Shown here piece by piece: positions 1 to 6,486 of a DNA stretch of 11,278 nt. Numbering within the stretch: position 1 is the first letter of the stretch; the number at the start of each line of letters is the position of its first letter. Origin of the DNA: Lachnospiraceae bacterium (GTDB taxonomy: Bacteria; Bacillota; Clostridia; Lachnospirales; Lachnospiraceae); contig JAJPZP010000211.1 in assembly GCA_021204285.1 (NCBI GenBank), positions 1-11,278 of the forward strand, read 5' to 3'. A program made the position numbers and the translations under genes. Under the pieces are notes generated by a model. The model was not told the DNA's origin and made no database searches. It was given only the letters and a program-made list of their open reading frames with translations.

Positions 1-3
1 GTA

Positions 4-33
4 CCAAGTCGCTAACGCGACGGCTAGCCTTGG
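4..33. repeat. Cruciform-like terminal motif of the mobile element
   Basis: Three nested palindromes are packed without spare bases. An outer CCAA (4-7) pairs with TTGG (30-33). Inside it lie a GTCGC/GCGAC hairpin with a TAAC loop (8-21) and the perfect palindrome GGCTAGCC (22-29). The whole would fold as a small three-way junction in single-stranded DNA. Hairpins near the ends of HUH elements commonly serve as recognition or termination sites, so this is a candidate left (ter) end, or a recombinase site. The role is inferred; only the symmetry is seen. Confidence 0.45.
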
Positions 34-117
34 ATATAAATTTTTCTGCTATTTCTTAAAATAAAAGTGGCAGTTTTTTTGTATATGTTTTATTGTTGAA
101 TTACCCCTAACGCAACG
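12..117 (+). repeat. Two direct copies of CTAACGCRACG
   Basis: The 11-mer CTAACGCGACG lies at 12-22 within the cruciform-like motif, and CTAACGCAACG lies at 107-117, a 10 of 11 match spaced 95 bp apart. They sit upstream of the recombinase gene and could be iterated binding sites for the recombinase or transposase. Function is unproven, and the repeat is short enough that chance cannot be excluded. Confidence 0.35.
46..80 (+). terminator. Rho-independent terminator-like hairpin
   Basis: CTGCTATTT (46-54) can pair with AAGTGGCAG (65-73) over nine positions, two of them G-U wobbles, around an A-rich loop, and is followed directly by seven T residues (74-80). On the plus strand this reads as an intrinsic terminator. 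It would stop transcription entering from left of the window before the recombinase gene, a common insulating arrangement at mobile element ends. Confidence 0.5.
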
Positions 118-270
118 ATAAACACACAAATCAACTGCCTATGCTTATGTTACCATGGATTTCAAAACTCAACAACCTCATATCTGATTTTTTTATCCGT
201 CCACCACCTTTGTATTGCCCTGCGTTATTTTTCTGTTCCCTCAAAGCAAACATTCAAAGGAGCTCTTATT

Positions 271-1137
271 ATGGACGATTATTTAACCGTTTTTCGGGAA
301 ATGATTTCCCTGCGTGGCCTCACCGACCACACCCTGATAAGCTATTGCACTTATATCCGTGCTTATCTTGACTATCTTTCTTCTGTCCTCTGTAAATCCC
401 CAGAGGATGTCTCCTGGGCGGAACTGCGTGACTTTGTCCGCTGGCTCCAGCGCTCCAGAAATCTCTCCGACCGCACCATTAACCATGCCATATCCCAACT
501 GCGTTTTTTCACCCTGTATGTCCTGCATAAGCCCTGGGATGATACTCAGCTCCCCATGCGCAGGTTTGATGAATATCTTCCTTTTGTACCTTCCCGGCAG
601 GAAGTAGCTGCCCTGATCGAAGCTATGCCAGACCTGAAGCTGAAAGCCATGACGGCACTCATGTATTCTTCCGGCCTGCGCATTGGCGAACTCTGCCATC
701 TCCGCTATGAGGATATCGAGCGCAAAAACATGCGCATCCATATCCGCCATGGCAAAAACCGCTCTGACCGTTATGCCATCCTTTCCACTAATGCACTTGA
801 TATCCTCACGCAGTACTGGTTCGCTTTTGGGAAACCCATGGGTTGGCTTTTCCCGAAGCAGTGGGATTCATCCCGCCCCATTGACACGTTCTTCCTCTCT
901 CGGCACATCCATGCCGTAGAACGCTCCCTCGGCTGGCCGGAGCGCATTACCTGCCATTCCCTCCGCCACGCCTTTGGCACCCACCTCTACGAGGATGGAA
1001 CGGACCTTCTCACCATTAAAGCCCTGCTCGGGCATAAATCTCTGAATTCCACCACGATTTATGTCCATCTTGCCGGGAATGGTATCGGCAAGGCTGTCAG
1101 CCCCTTCGACCATCCCGCCACAGGGAGGTGTTCCTGA
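271..1137 (+). CDS. Tyrosine recombinase/integrase (phage integrase family)
   Basis: This 288-residue protein is a site-specific recombinase that would cut and rejoin DNA through a 3'-phosphotyrosine intermediate. The N-terminal part, about residues 1-90, is the helical core-binding (SAM-like) domain. The catalytic domain has the full active-site set: Arg137 in SSGLRIGE, Lys162 in RHGKN, His229 and Arg232 in HSLRH, His255 in LLGHKS, and nucleophile Tyr264 in TTIYVHL. Length and layout resemble XerC/XerD-type enzymes, but its place directly upstream of, and overlapping, an IS91-type transposase argues for a mobile-element enzyme rather than a housekeeping Xer. The start is supported by AAAGGAG at 256-262, eight bases before ATG. 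The stop shares a base with the next start (TGATG). It is probably co-transcribed and translationally coupled with the transposase; the exact substrate site is unknown. Confidence 0.92.
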   Translation: MDDYLTVFREMISLRGLTDHTLISYCTYIRAYLDYLSSVLCKSPEDVSWAELRDFVRWLQRSRNLSDRTINHAISQLRFFTLYVLHKPWDDTQLPMRRFDEYLPFVPSRQEVAALIEAMPDLKLKAMTALMYSSGLRIGELCHLRYEDIERKNMRIHIRHGKNRSDRYAILSTNALDILTQYWFAFGKPMGWLFPKQWDSSRPIDTFFLSRHIHAVERSLGWPERITCHSLRHAFGTHLYEDGTDLLTIKALLGHKSLNSTTIYVHLAGNGIGKAVSPFDHPATGRCS

Positions 1138-2285
1138 TGCAGAGCAGGATCCAGCAGATATTTTCCTATGGCTGGCATGATTTCTGCCAGTTCTTCCAAC
1201 CATCCGGTGTTCAGCAAAAGGCTGCCCATTCCATCATGCAGTGCAAATCCGGCGCCCTCGGCTGCAACATCAGCATCTGCGGGGAATGCGGCCACCAGGA
1301 ATTCCACAATAATTCCTGCAGGAACCGCAACTGCCCGAACTGCCAGGCCATCCTTAAGGAAGTCTGGGGCGACGCCAGAAAATCGGAAGTCATTGACACC
1401 TCTTACTTCCATGTGGTCTTTACCGTCCCTGCAGAGCTGAACCCTTTGTTTTATGCCAACCAGAAACCGCTCTATTCCCTTTTGCACCGCTGTGCTTCCG
1501 AAACGCTTCTGGAGCTCGCCGCCGACCGGAAATACCTTGGGGCTACCCCTGGCATTATCCAGGTCCTGCACACCTGGGGACAGACCCTGAATTACCACCC
1601 GCATATCCACTGCATTGTCACCGGCGGCGGGCTGACAAAAGACCGGAAACTCCGAAAATCCGGGAATGGGTTTTTTATCCCTGTCAAAGTGCTCGGCAGA
1701 AAATTCCGCGGGAAGTTCCTCGCTTATCTCCAGAAAATGGCCGTTTCGCAGGAACTCCTGTTTTCAAAATCCTGTGGAAAGCTGCGCAATTCCTATGCCT
1801 GGAGTGAATTCCGCGATTCCCTGTACCATAAAGACTGGTGCCCTTACATCAAGGAAACCTTCAACGGCTTTGGCAATGCCATTGAATACCTGGGGCGTTA
1901 CACCCACCGTATCGCCATCACCAACTCCCGCATCCAGAATGTTTCCCCGACCCATGTGTCTTTCTCGGCCAGGGATTATAAGAGCGGTGAAACAACAACG
2001 ATTACCATCGAAAATAAAGAGTTTATCCGTCGGCTGATGATGCATGTGCTGCCCCATGGTTTCCAGAAAATCCGTTATTATGGTTTCCTGAATAACCGTT
2101 GCAAGAAGGAAAACCTAAAGGTCATTGCCAGAATACAGGGGCACCTGAGATTCTCTTCCCTCCTCACCGGCAAAAACATAGGTGAGGTTCTGAATCTAGT
2201 GTGGGGCTATGACATTCGAACCTGTCCCTGCTGTGGCTGTTGCTCCATGCGCCATGCCGGACGCACATTTGCCATACTGAATTAA
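1137..2285 (+). CDS. IS91-family transposase (HUH, two-tyrosine)
   Basis: This 382-residue transposase would nick a single strand and start rolling-circle-like transposition. An N-terminal zinc-binding region has Cys43, Cys48, Cys51, Cys61, Cys66 and Cys69, the transposase zinc-binding domain typical of the family. The metal-binding HUH motif is His156-Ile-His158 in YHPHIHC, and the catalytic tyrosine pair is Tyr251 and Tyr255 in EYLGRYTH, the Y-x3-Y arrangement of Y2 enzymes. The C terminus has a cysteine cluster (CPCCGCC, about 363-369). I chose ATG at 1137 over the in-frame GTG at 1128 because GGGAGG at 1123-1128 lies eight bases before it and because the start then overlaps the recombinase stop as TGATG. 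The gene appears complete, so the element may be active. Confidence 0.93.
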   Translation: MQSRIQQIFSYGWHDFCQFFQPSGVQQKAAHSIMQCKSGALGCNISICGECGHQEFHNNSCRNRNCPNCQAILKEVWGDARKSEVIDTSYFHVVFTVPAELNPLFYANQKPLYSLLHRCASETLLELAADRKYLGATPGIIQVLHTWGQTLNYHPHIHCIVTGGGLTKDRKLRKSGNGFFIPVKVLGRKFRGKFLAYLQKMAVSQELLFSKSCGKLRNSYAWSEFRDSLYHKDWCPYIKETFNGFGNAIEYLGRYTHRIAITNSRIQNVSPTHVSFSARDYKSGETTTITIENKEFIRRLMMHVLPHGFQKIRYYGFLNNRCKKENLKVIARIQGHLRFSSLLTGKNIGEVLNLVWGYDIRTCPCCGCCSMRHAGRTFAILN

Positions 2286-2290
2286 ACAGG

Positions 2291-2305
2291 GGAACTTCAT
2301 ACTTT
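2291..2305 (+). other. Possible oriIS-like sequence 3' of the transposase
   Basis: Five bases after the transposase stop is GGGAACTTCATAC followed by a T run. From memory, the replication origins of ISCR and IS91-type elements lie just 3' of the transposase gene and contain a GAACTTCCTATAC-like core, which this resembles with a two-base deletion. GAAC is also a reported target tetranucleotide for the family. The position fits; the sequence match is weak and was not verified by alignment. Confidence 0.3.
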
Positions 2306-2312
2306 TTTCAGG

Positions 2313-2436
2313 CTCTCAGCAGAGGGTCTGGTCAGCATACCGATAAACGGTTTTTGCACCGGCAAAATACAACGTGTGACCCTGTCACCATACAACCCAG
2401 GACTGCAAAATGCGGAAGGAGGGATTGTTCAATCCC
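2313..2436. repeat. Cluster of five small hairpins downstream of the transposase
   Basis: Consecutive perfect inverted repeats fill the stretch: CTCT/AGAG (2313-2324), CCG/CGG (2340-2350), TTTTGC/GCAAAA with a four-base loop (2352-2367), GTGAC/GTCAC (2376-2388) and GGGATTG/CAATCCC with a two-base centre (2421-2436). No convincing gene is present. The density of short hairpins fits a single-strand processing region at the 3' end of a rolling-circle element, though individual short stems are expected by chance. Confidence 0.4.
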
Positions 2437-2486
2437 CATACATCCAGACTGACCGTCCGCTCCATGGTACAATAGGAAAGAATCAC

Positions 2487-2537
2487 ATTCAGAGCAGTTC
2501 AAGGTTTTCTCAGAACTGTTTTTCGTCTGCTCTGAAT
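2487..2537. repeat. 11-bp perfect inverted repeat with nested terminator-like hairpin
   Basis: ATTCAGAGCAG (2487-2497) is matched by its exact reverse complement CTGCTCTGAAT (2527-2537). Nested inside, CAGTTC (2495-2500) pairs with GAACTG (2513-2518), followed by TTTTTCG, which resembles an intrinsic terminator reading rightward. The two structures share bases and compete. This is the longest inverted repeat downstream of the transposase and my best guess for the right boundary of the element; alternatively it insulates metK from element transcription. Confidence 0.5.
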
Positions 2538-2603
2538 CTGATACTTTCCTTAAGTATTGTAACATAAATAGAACAGCTGTTTTATAAACTTTTTCTAAAA
2601 AGC

Positions 2604-2632
2604 TTGACTTTTCCATAAAGCAAGCGTATGGT
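2604..2632 (+). promoter_or_regulatory. metK promoter (sigma-A type)
   Basis: A -35 box TTGACT (2604-2609) is separated by exactly 17 bp from a -10 box TATGGT (2627-2632), placing the transcript start near 2639 and just 5' of the riboswitch P1 helix. A 9-bp inverted repeat, GACTTTTCC (2606-2614) and GGAAAAGTC (2641-2649), brackets this promoter and could be an operator. It lies outside the coding part of the mobile element. Confidence 0.65.
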
Positions 2633-2660
2633 ATTCCACAGGAAAAGTCCATAGTGCAGT

Positions 2661-2763
2661 TTCTCTTATTCAGAGCGGTGGAGATACATAGGATCTGTGA
2701 AGCCCGGCAACCCCTGTATACAGGAAGGTGCTAACCTGAGCGAGTAATCGAACAATAAGAGGA
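2661..2763 (+). ncRNA. SAM-I (S-box) riboswitch aptamer
   Basis: The aptamer binds S-adenosylmethionine and controls metK in cis. P1 is CTCTTATT (2663-2670) paired with AATAAGAG (2754-2761). Next come the conserved AGAGcGGTGGAG segment, the kink-turn and GAAGCCCGGCAACC block (2699-2712), a P3 hairpin CCTG/CAGG (2713-2724), and GGTGCTAA (2727-2734) leading into P4. These are the invariant S-box elements in order and spacing. Since metK makes SAM, this is end-product feedback. The 3' strand of P1 also takes part in the downstream antiterminator, which identifies it as a transcriptional OFF switch. Confidence 0.96.
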
Positions 2764-2810
2764 CCTGAAGCTTGTTATCAGGTTCGCTTATCACGCGGAC
2801 CTTTCTTAAT
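2755..2810 (+). terminator. Riboswitch expression platform: antiterminator and terminator
   Basis: Two exclusive hairpins are readable. The antiterminator pairs ATAAGAGGACCTGA (2755-2768), which contains the 3' strand of P1, with TCAGGTTCGCTTAT (2778-2791), with one mismatch and one G-U. The terminator pairs AGGTTCGC (2780-2787) with GCGGACCT (2795-2802), with one G-U, followed by a T-rich TTTCTTAAT tract. With SAM bound, P1 holds 2755-2761, freeing 2780-2787 to form the terminator and stop metK transcription; without SAM the antiterminator wins. The T tract is interrupted, so termination may be incomplete. Confidence 0.85.
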
Positions 2811-2841
2811 TATCCACAAACATCGAAAGGAGTACCAAAGA

Positions 2842-4032
2842 ATGGAAAAAATCTTATTCACATCCGAGTCCGTGACAGAGGGACATCCGGATAAAATCTG
2901 CGACCAGATCTCCGACGCGATTCTGGATGCCCTGATGGAACAGGATCCGATGAGCCGCGTGGCCTGCGAGACCGCAACGACCACCGGCCTCGTGCTGGTC
3001 ATGGGCGAGATCTCGACCAGGGCCTACGTCGATATCCAGAAAATCGTCCGCGATACGATCCGTGAGATCGGCTACACACGCGGAAAATACGGCTTCGACG
3101 CGGACAACTGCGCCGTCATCACAGCCATCGACGAGCAGTCCTCCGACATTGCGATGGGCGTCGACCGCGCACTCGAGGCGAAGGAGCACACGATGGACGA
3201 GAGTGAGATCGAGGCCATCGGAGCCGGCGACCAGGGCATGATGTTCGGTTATGCGACCAACGAGACGCCGGAGCTGATGCCCTACCCGATCGCGCTTGCT
3301 CACAAGCTTGCCTTGCAGCTCACAAAGGTACGCAAGGACGGCACACTGCCTTACTTAAGGCCGGACGGCAAGACACAGGTGACCGTGGAATACAATGAAG
3401 CCGGAAAGCCGATCCGTCTGGACGCGGTCGTACTCTCCACCCAGCACAGCGAGGACGTCACGCAGGAGCAGATCCACGCGGACATCCGCAAATACGTGTT
3501 TGACCCGATTCTTCCGCCCAAGATGGTCGATGCGGACACAAAGTTCTTTATCAACCCGACCGGACGCTTCGTCATCGGCGGCCCGCACGGTGACAGCGGC
3601 CTGACCGGACGCAAGATCATCGTCGACACTTACGGCGGCTACGCACGCCATGGCGGCGGCGCATTCTCCGGAAAGGACTGCACGAAGGTTGACCGCTCTG
3701 CAGCCTACGCGGCACGCTATGCAGCGAAGAACATTGTGGCGGCGGGACTTGCCGACAAATGCGAAATCCAGCTTTCCTACGCCATCGGTGTCGCAAAGCC
3801 GACCTCCATCATGGTGGACACCTTCGGCACGGGAAAGGTTTCTGATCAGAAGCTGACTGAAATTGTAAGGGAAAATTTTGACTTAAGACCTGCCGGGATC
3901 ATCAGAATGCTTGACCTGCGCCGCCCGATCTACAAGCAGACTGCGGCCTACGGACATTTCGGGCGCACCGACCTTGATCTCCCCTGGGAGAAAACAGACA
4001 GGGCAGAAAAGCTGAAAATGTACCTCAGCTAA
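2842..4032 (+). CDS. metK: S-adenosylmethionine synthetase
   Basis: MetK condenses ATP and L-methionine into S-adenosylmethionine, releasing phosphate and pyrophosphate, in the cytoplasm as a homotetramer. The 396-residue length is normal. Signature motifs are present: [11 protein letters not shown] near residues 12-22 with the catalytic His15 and Asp17, the GAGDQG hexapeptide at 127-132, and the phosphate-binding nonapeptide GGGAFSGKD at 271-279. The start is set by AAAGGAG at 2826-2832, nine bases before ATG. The gene is monocistronic and is controlled by the SAM-I riboswitch directly upstream. Its stop is only 14 bp from the stop of the convergent permease gene, with no terminator hairpin visible between them. 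Confidence 0.98.
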   Translation: MEKILFTSESVTEGHPDKICDQISDAILDALMEQDPMSRVACETATTTGLVLVMGEISTRAYVDIQKIVRDTIREIGYTRGKYGFDADNCAVITAIDEQSSDIAMGVDRALEAKEHTMDESEIEAIGAGDQGMMFGYATNETPELMPYPIALAHKLALQLTKVRKDGTLPYLRPDGKTQVTVEYNEAGKPIRLDAVVLSTQHSEDVTQEQIHADIRKYVFDPILPPKMVDADTKFFINPTGRFVIGGPHGDSGLTGRKIIVDTYGGYARHGGGAFSGKDCTKVDRSAAYAARYAAKNIVAAGLADKCEIQLSYAIGVAKPTSIMVDTFGTGKVSDQKLTEIVRENFDLRPAGIIRMLDLRRPIYKQTAAYGHFGRTDLDLPWEKTDRAEKLKMYLS

Positions 4033-4046
4033 AACATCTGCTTCTA

Positions 4047-4949
4047 TCAGAACAGAATCATAATCATAAGCGGTATGGTGACCAGCGAAAAAAGCGTGGT
4101 AGCACAGGTTCCCTGCGCAGCAAGCGACGCATCCCCGTCGTATTCCAGGCAGGCCACGGTCACCATACTCCCCACCGGGAGTCCCATGAGAACCGTAGCT
4201 GTATTCGTGAGCATGCAGGGTCCAAAGAGCAAATACATAAATGCATAGGTAATAGCCGGATAGATGGCAAGTTTCAGGAAAGATATTATGTACAGTGTCC
4301 TGTTTTTCAGACAGTCCAGAATTCTGACATCCGTCATCTTCAGCCCGATCACCGCCATTCCCAGCGGAATCTGGACATCACTCAGGGATTCTGTAATACC
4401 GATGACCAGCGTCGGCAACTGAATTTTAAGCAGAACGATCATGAATGCCAGAACAGAACTCACGGAAGCGGGAGTCAGCAGCTTTTTCAGCATTGCGCGC
4501 TTATCTGATACACTGCCGCTGAGTGTGATCGTGCCAACCGTGAACAGATGTAAATTGTAGACGAGCATAAACAACAGCACATAAAGCACGCCCTCATTTC
4601 CATATATATTTCTGATAATCGGCAGTCCCATAAGGCCGAGATTACTGTAATTCAGTAAAAGCTGGCAGGTAGGTACCATGTGAAATACCTTTGCGACAAG
4701 CAGACTGATCACCGGCAACAGAATATAGATACCAATGACTGCGCCCAGCGCGGAGAAAAGCGTCTGCACAGTAATATCCTGCTGCGTCGCCGCAGAATAG
4801 ATCGACATCGCGGGCAGTGCTATATTGACAAGGAAACGCGAAAAAACATTTCCCGCGTCTCCATCTACAATCTTCAGTTTTCCCACCAGATATCCGACCA
4901 GTATCAGCCCAAATAAAATCCATACCTGGTTCATCACTTCACTGTTCAT
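4047..4949 (-). CDS. AEC-family permease (auxin efflux carrier family)
   Basis: This 300-residue integral membrane protein belongs to the auxin efflux carrier/bile-acid-sodium-symporter-like transporter group. Bacterial members move organic acids such as malate, but no substrate can be assigned here. About ten hydrophobic segments are visible, for example residues 7-24, 62-88, 118-145, 160-178, 218-242 and 280-300, with a charged central loop around 146-157 separating two halves. The conserved NYSNLGLMGLP stretch (100-110) and a C-terminal GDASLAAQGT-type segment are typical. I chose ATG at 4949, preceded by AGCAGGA, instead of the in-frame TTG at 4973, which would overlap murA. It lies 16 bp downstream of murA and is probably in the same operon; a link to cell-wall synthesis is not evident. 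Confidence 0.88.
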   Translation of the reverse strand: MNSEVMNQVWILFGLILVGYLVGKLKIVDGDAGNVFSRFLVNIALPAMSIYSAATQQDITVQTLFSALGAVIGIYILLPVISLLVAKVFHMVPTCQLLLNYSNLGLMGLPIIRNIYGNEGVLYVLLFMLVYNLHLFTVGTITLSGSVSDKRAMLKKLLTPASVSSVLAFMIVLLKIQLPTLVIGITESLSDVQIPLGMAVIGLKMTDVRILDCLKNRTLYIISFLKLAIYPAITYAFMYLLFGPCMLTNTATVLMGLPVGSMVTVACLEYDGDASLAAQGTCATTLFSLVTIPLMIMILF

Positions 4950-4965
4950 TTGTATATCCTGCTTT

Positions 4966-6258
4966 TCAACCAACCTTCAGCCGAAATTTCTGAATCTCCT
5001 TCTCCCCGGAAACCTTCTCAATCTTTGCACCAAGCTGCTGCAGCTTCTGATCCAGGTTTTCATAACCTCTCTCAATATAGTAGATATCATCAACGACCGT
5101 GATACCTTCCGCTGCAAGTCCCGCAATCACAAGCGCTGCTCCTGCCCGAAGATCAGGAGTGTTGACATGAGCCCCGGTGAAGCGCTCCACACCGGTAATC
5201 ACAGCCACGTTTCCCTCAACCTTTATCGAAGCGCCCATACGGATGAGCTCGTCGACATAACGGAAGCGGTTCTCGAAGATGCTCTCGGTCACAATGCTGG
5301 TGCCATCCGCCAGAGCAAGCGATACCGCGATCTGCGGCTGCATATCTGTCGGAAATCCGGGATAGGGCATCGTCTTCACATGAGTACTGTGCAGCTTCTC
5401 CGGACCAATGACCTGTATCGCATTGTCATACTCACGCACCCTGCAGCCCAGCTCAAGCAGCTTCGACGTCGTCGCCTCAAGGTGCTTCGGAATCACATTG
5501 TGCAACAGCACATCCCCACCGGTAACCGCCGATGCAAACATAAAGGTTCCTGCCTCAATCTGATCCGGAATGATCGAGTAATCCGATTTGTGAAGCTTCT
5601 GTACACCTGTCACACGGATAACATCCGTACCCGCGCCCTTAATGCGCGCCCCCATACTATTAAGGAAGCTGGCAACATCGACTACATGCGGTTCTTTCGC
5701 CGCGTTTTCAATCGTCGTGTTGCCTTCCGCCATGGACGCCGCCATCATGATATTAATCGTCGCGCCTACGCTGACCATATCCAGGAAAATGTGGGCTCCA
5801 TGAAGCCTCTTCGCCTCGGCAATGATGAATCCATGTTCAATCCTTGTCTCCGCTCCCATAGCTTTGAAACCCTTTAAGTGCTGGTCAATCGGACGACTGC
5901 CGATATTACATCCACCCGGCAGAGGCACCTGCGCCTTTTTATATTTGCCCAGAAGCGCTCCAAGCAGATAGTAGGAAGCACGGATCTTCTTCATATTTTC
6001 ATTTTCAACAATGCAGTTTTCCACACAGGAACCGTTCACCATCACAGTGTGGCGGTCCAGGCGCTCCACGCTCGTGCCGATATCCTGCATCGCCTCAATC
6101 AGCATATTGATATCTCTCACGTCAGGCAGATTCTCTATCCGGACAGTCTCATCCGTCATATTTGCGGCCGCCAGAATAGCAAGCGCCGCGTTCTTCGCGC
6201 CGCCGATTCCCACTTCGCCTTTCAATGGGATGCCGCCTTTAATTACATATTGTTCCAC
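4966..6258 (-). CDS. murA: UDP-N-acetylglucosamine 1-carboxyvinyltransferase
   Basis: MurA transfers enolpyruvate from PEP to UDP-GlcNAc, the committed cytoplasmic step of peptidoglycan synthesis. At 430 residues it has normal length and the inside-out alpha/beta-barrel family pattern. Lys22-Asn23 in GGAKNAAL bind substrate, Cys116 in GGCNIGSRP is the catalytic-loop cysteine attacked by fosfomycin, and Asp304 in FPTDMQPQ matches the catalytic aspartate. Presence of the cysteine predicts a fosfomycin-sensitive enzyme. The start is GTG at 6258, with GAGG seven bases upstream. Many Firmicutes have two copies (MurA/MurZ); which one this is cannot be told here. The gene is divergent from malQ and followed by the AEC permease gene. 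Confidence 0.97.
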   Translation of the reverse strand: MEQYVIKGGIPLKGEVGIGGAKNAALAILAAANMTDETVRIENLPDVRDINMLIEAMQDIGTSVERLDRHTVMVNGSCVENCIVENENMKKIRASYYLLGALLGKYKKAQVPLPGGCNIGSRPIDQHLKGFKAMGAETRIEHGFIIAEAKRLHGAHIFLDMVSVGATINIMMAASMAEGNTTIENAAKEPHVVDVASFLNSMGARIKGAGTDVIRVTGVQKLHKSDYSIIPDQIEAGTFMFASAVTGGDVLLHNVIPKHLEATTSKLLELGCRVREYDNAIQVIGPEKLHSTHVKTMPYPGFPTDMQPQIAVSLALADGTSIVTESIFENRFRYVDELIRMGASIKVEGNVAVITGVERFTGAHVNTPDLRAGAALVIAGLAAEGITVVDDIYYIERGYENLDQKLQQLGAKIEKVSGEKEIQKFRLKVG

Positions 6259-6333
6259 GATTACACCTCGGTAACGATCTATCTTATAATCAGCTTGCTC
6301 CGAATGAGCAGTTTTTATTCAGCACAAACGTGC

Positions 6334-6349
6334 ATGTCATTTCTGACAT
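6334..6349 (-). promoter_or_regulatory. Inverted repeat in the murA leader (possible operator)
   Basis: ATGTCA, TTTC, TGACAT forms a perfect 6-bp dyad with a four-base centre, starting about 10 bp beyond the predicted murA -10 box and so near the transcript start. It could bind a dimeric repressor or form a short 5' hairpin in the mRNA. No regulator can be named. Confidence 0.4.
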
Positions 6350-6358
6350 ACCGTGTTT

Positions 6359-6387
6359 ATTATAGACCACCAATCAGGAAAATGCAA
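6359..6387 (-). promoter_or_regulatory. Candidate murA promoter
   Basis: On the minus strand, TTGCAT (6387-6382) is followed after 17 bp by a perfect TATAAT (6364-6359). This predicts a transcript start near 6352 and an untranslated leader of about 95 bases before the GTG start. The -35 box matches the consensus only in its TTG. Confidence 0.55.
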
Positions 6388-6417
6388 TCCATACATTTTC
6401 AAATCAGAATTAAAAAT

Positions 6418-6450
6418 AAGCACCGGATTCCCCTGCTGCCGCTGGTGCTT
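6418..6450. promoter_or_regulatory. AAGCACC/GGTGCTT inverted repeat upstream of malQ
   Basis: A perfect 7-bp inverted repeat, AAGCACC (6418-6424) and GGTGCTT (6444-6450), ends eight bp before the malQ -35 box. The spacing suits an activator or repressor site, possibly for a sugar-responsive regulator, but no family signature is recognisable. Confidence 0.3.
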
Positions 6451-6457
6451 GTCCGTC

Positions 6458-6486
6458 TTGTATTTCACGCGAAGTTACGTTATAAT
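6458..6486 (+). promoter_or_regulatory. malQ promoter
   Basis: TTGTAT (6458-6463), a 17-bp spacer and a perfect TATAAT (6481-6486) form a good sigma-A type promoter on the plus strand. The transcript would start near 6493, giving a leader of about 30 bases before the malQ ATG at 6524. It probably drives malQ and perhaps also ddl and murF. Confidence 0.65.

Larger units (their letters stand above)
1..2540 (+). mobile_element. IS91-type element with tyrosine recombinase and HUH/Y2 transposase (ends approximate)
   Basis: Two intact, translationally overlapping genes encode a tyrosine recombinase and an IS91-family transposase, flanked on both sides by non-coding DNA rich in inverted repeats. 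IS91-family elements move by a rolling-circle-type mechanism, lack ordinary terminal inverted repeats and make no target duplication, so the ends cannot be found from repeats. I placed the left limit at the structured motif at 4-33 and the right limit after the long inverted repeat ending at 2537; both are inference, and the element may extend left of the window. The next clearly chromosomal signal is the metK promoter at 2604. IS91-type elements with an extra upstream tyrosine recombinase gene are, as far as I recall, known in other bacteria, so the pairing is uncommon but not unique. Confidence 0.65.

Noticed and set aside
271..1137. A housekeeping XerC/XerD chromosome dimer resolvase
   Set aside because: Size and motifs would allow it, but the gene overlaps an IS91-type transposase and sits among element-like repeats, which favours a mobile-element recombinase.
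1059..1610. A 183-codon minus-strand frame across the recombinase-transposase junction
   Set aside because: It is antisense to two genes with intact catalytic motifs and shows no independent coding evidence.
2313..2537. A CRISPR array suggested by the repeated hairpins
   Set aside because: The hairpins differ in sequence and spacing, with no recurrent repeat unit and no cas genes nearby.
2240..2652. Small frames on both strands in the region downstream of the transposase
   Set aside because: They lack ribosome binding sites and family resemblance, and one overlaps the metK promoter; the region is better explained by inverted repeats and regulatory DNA.
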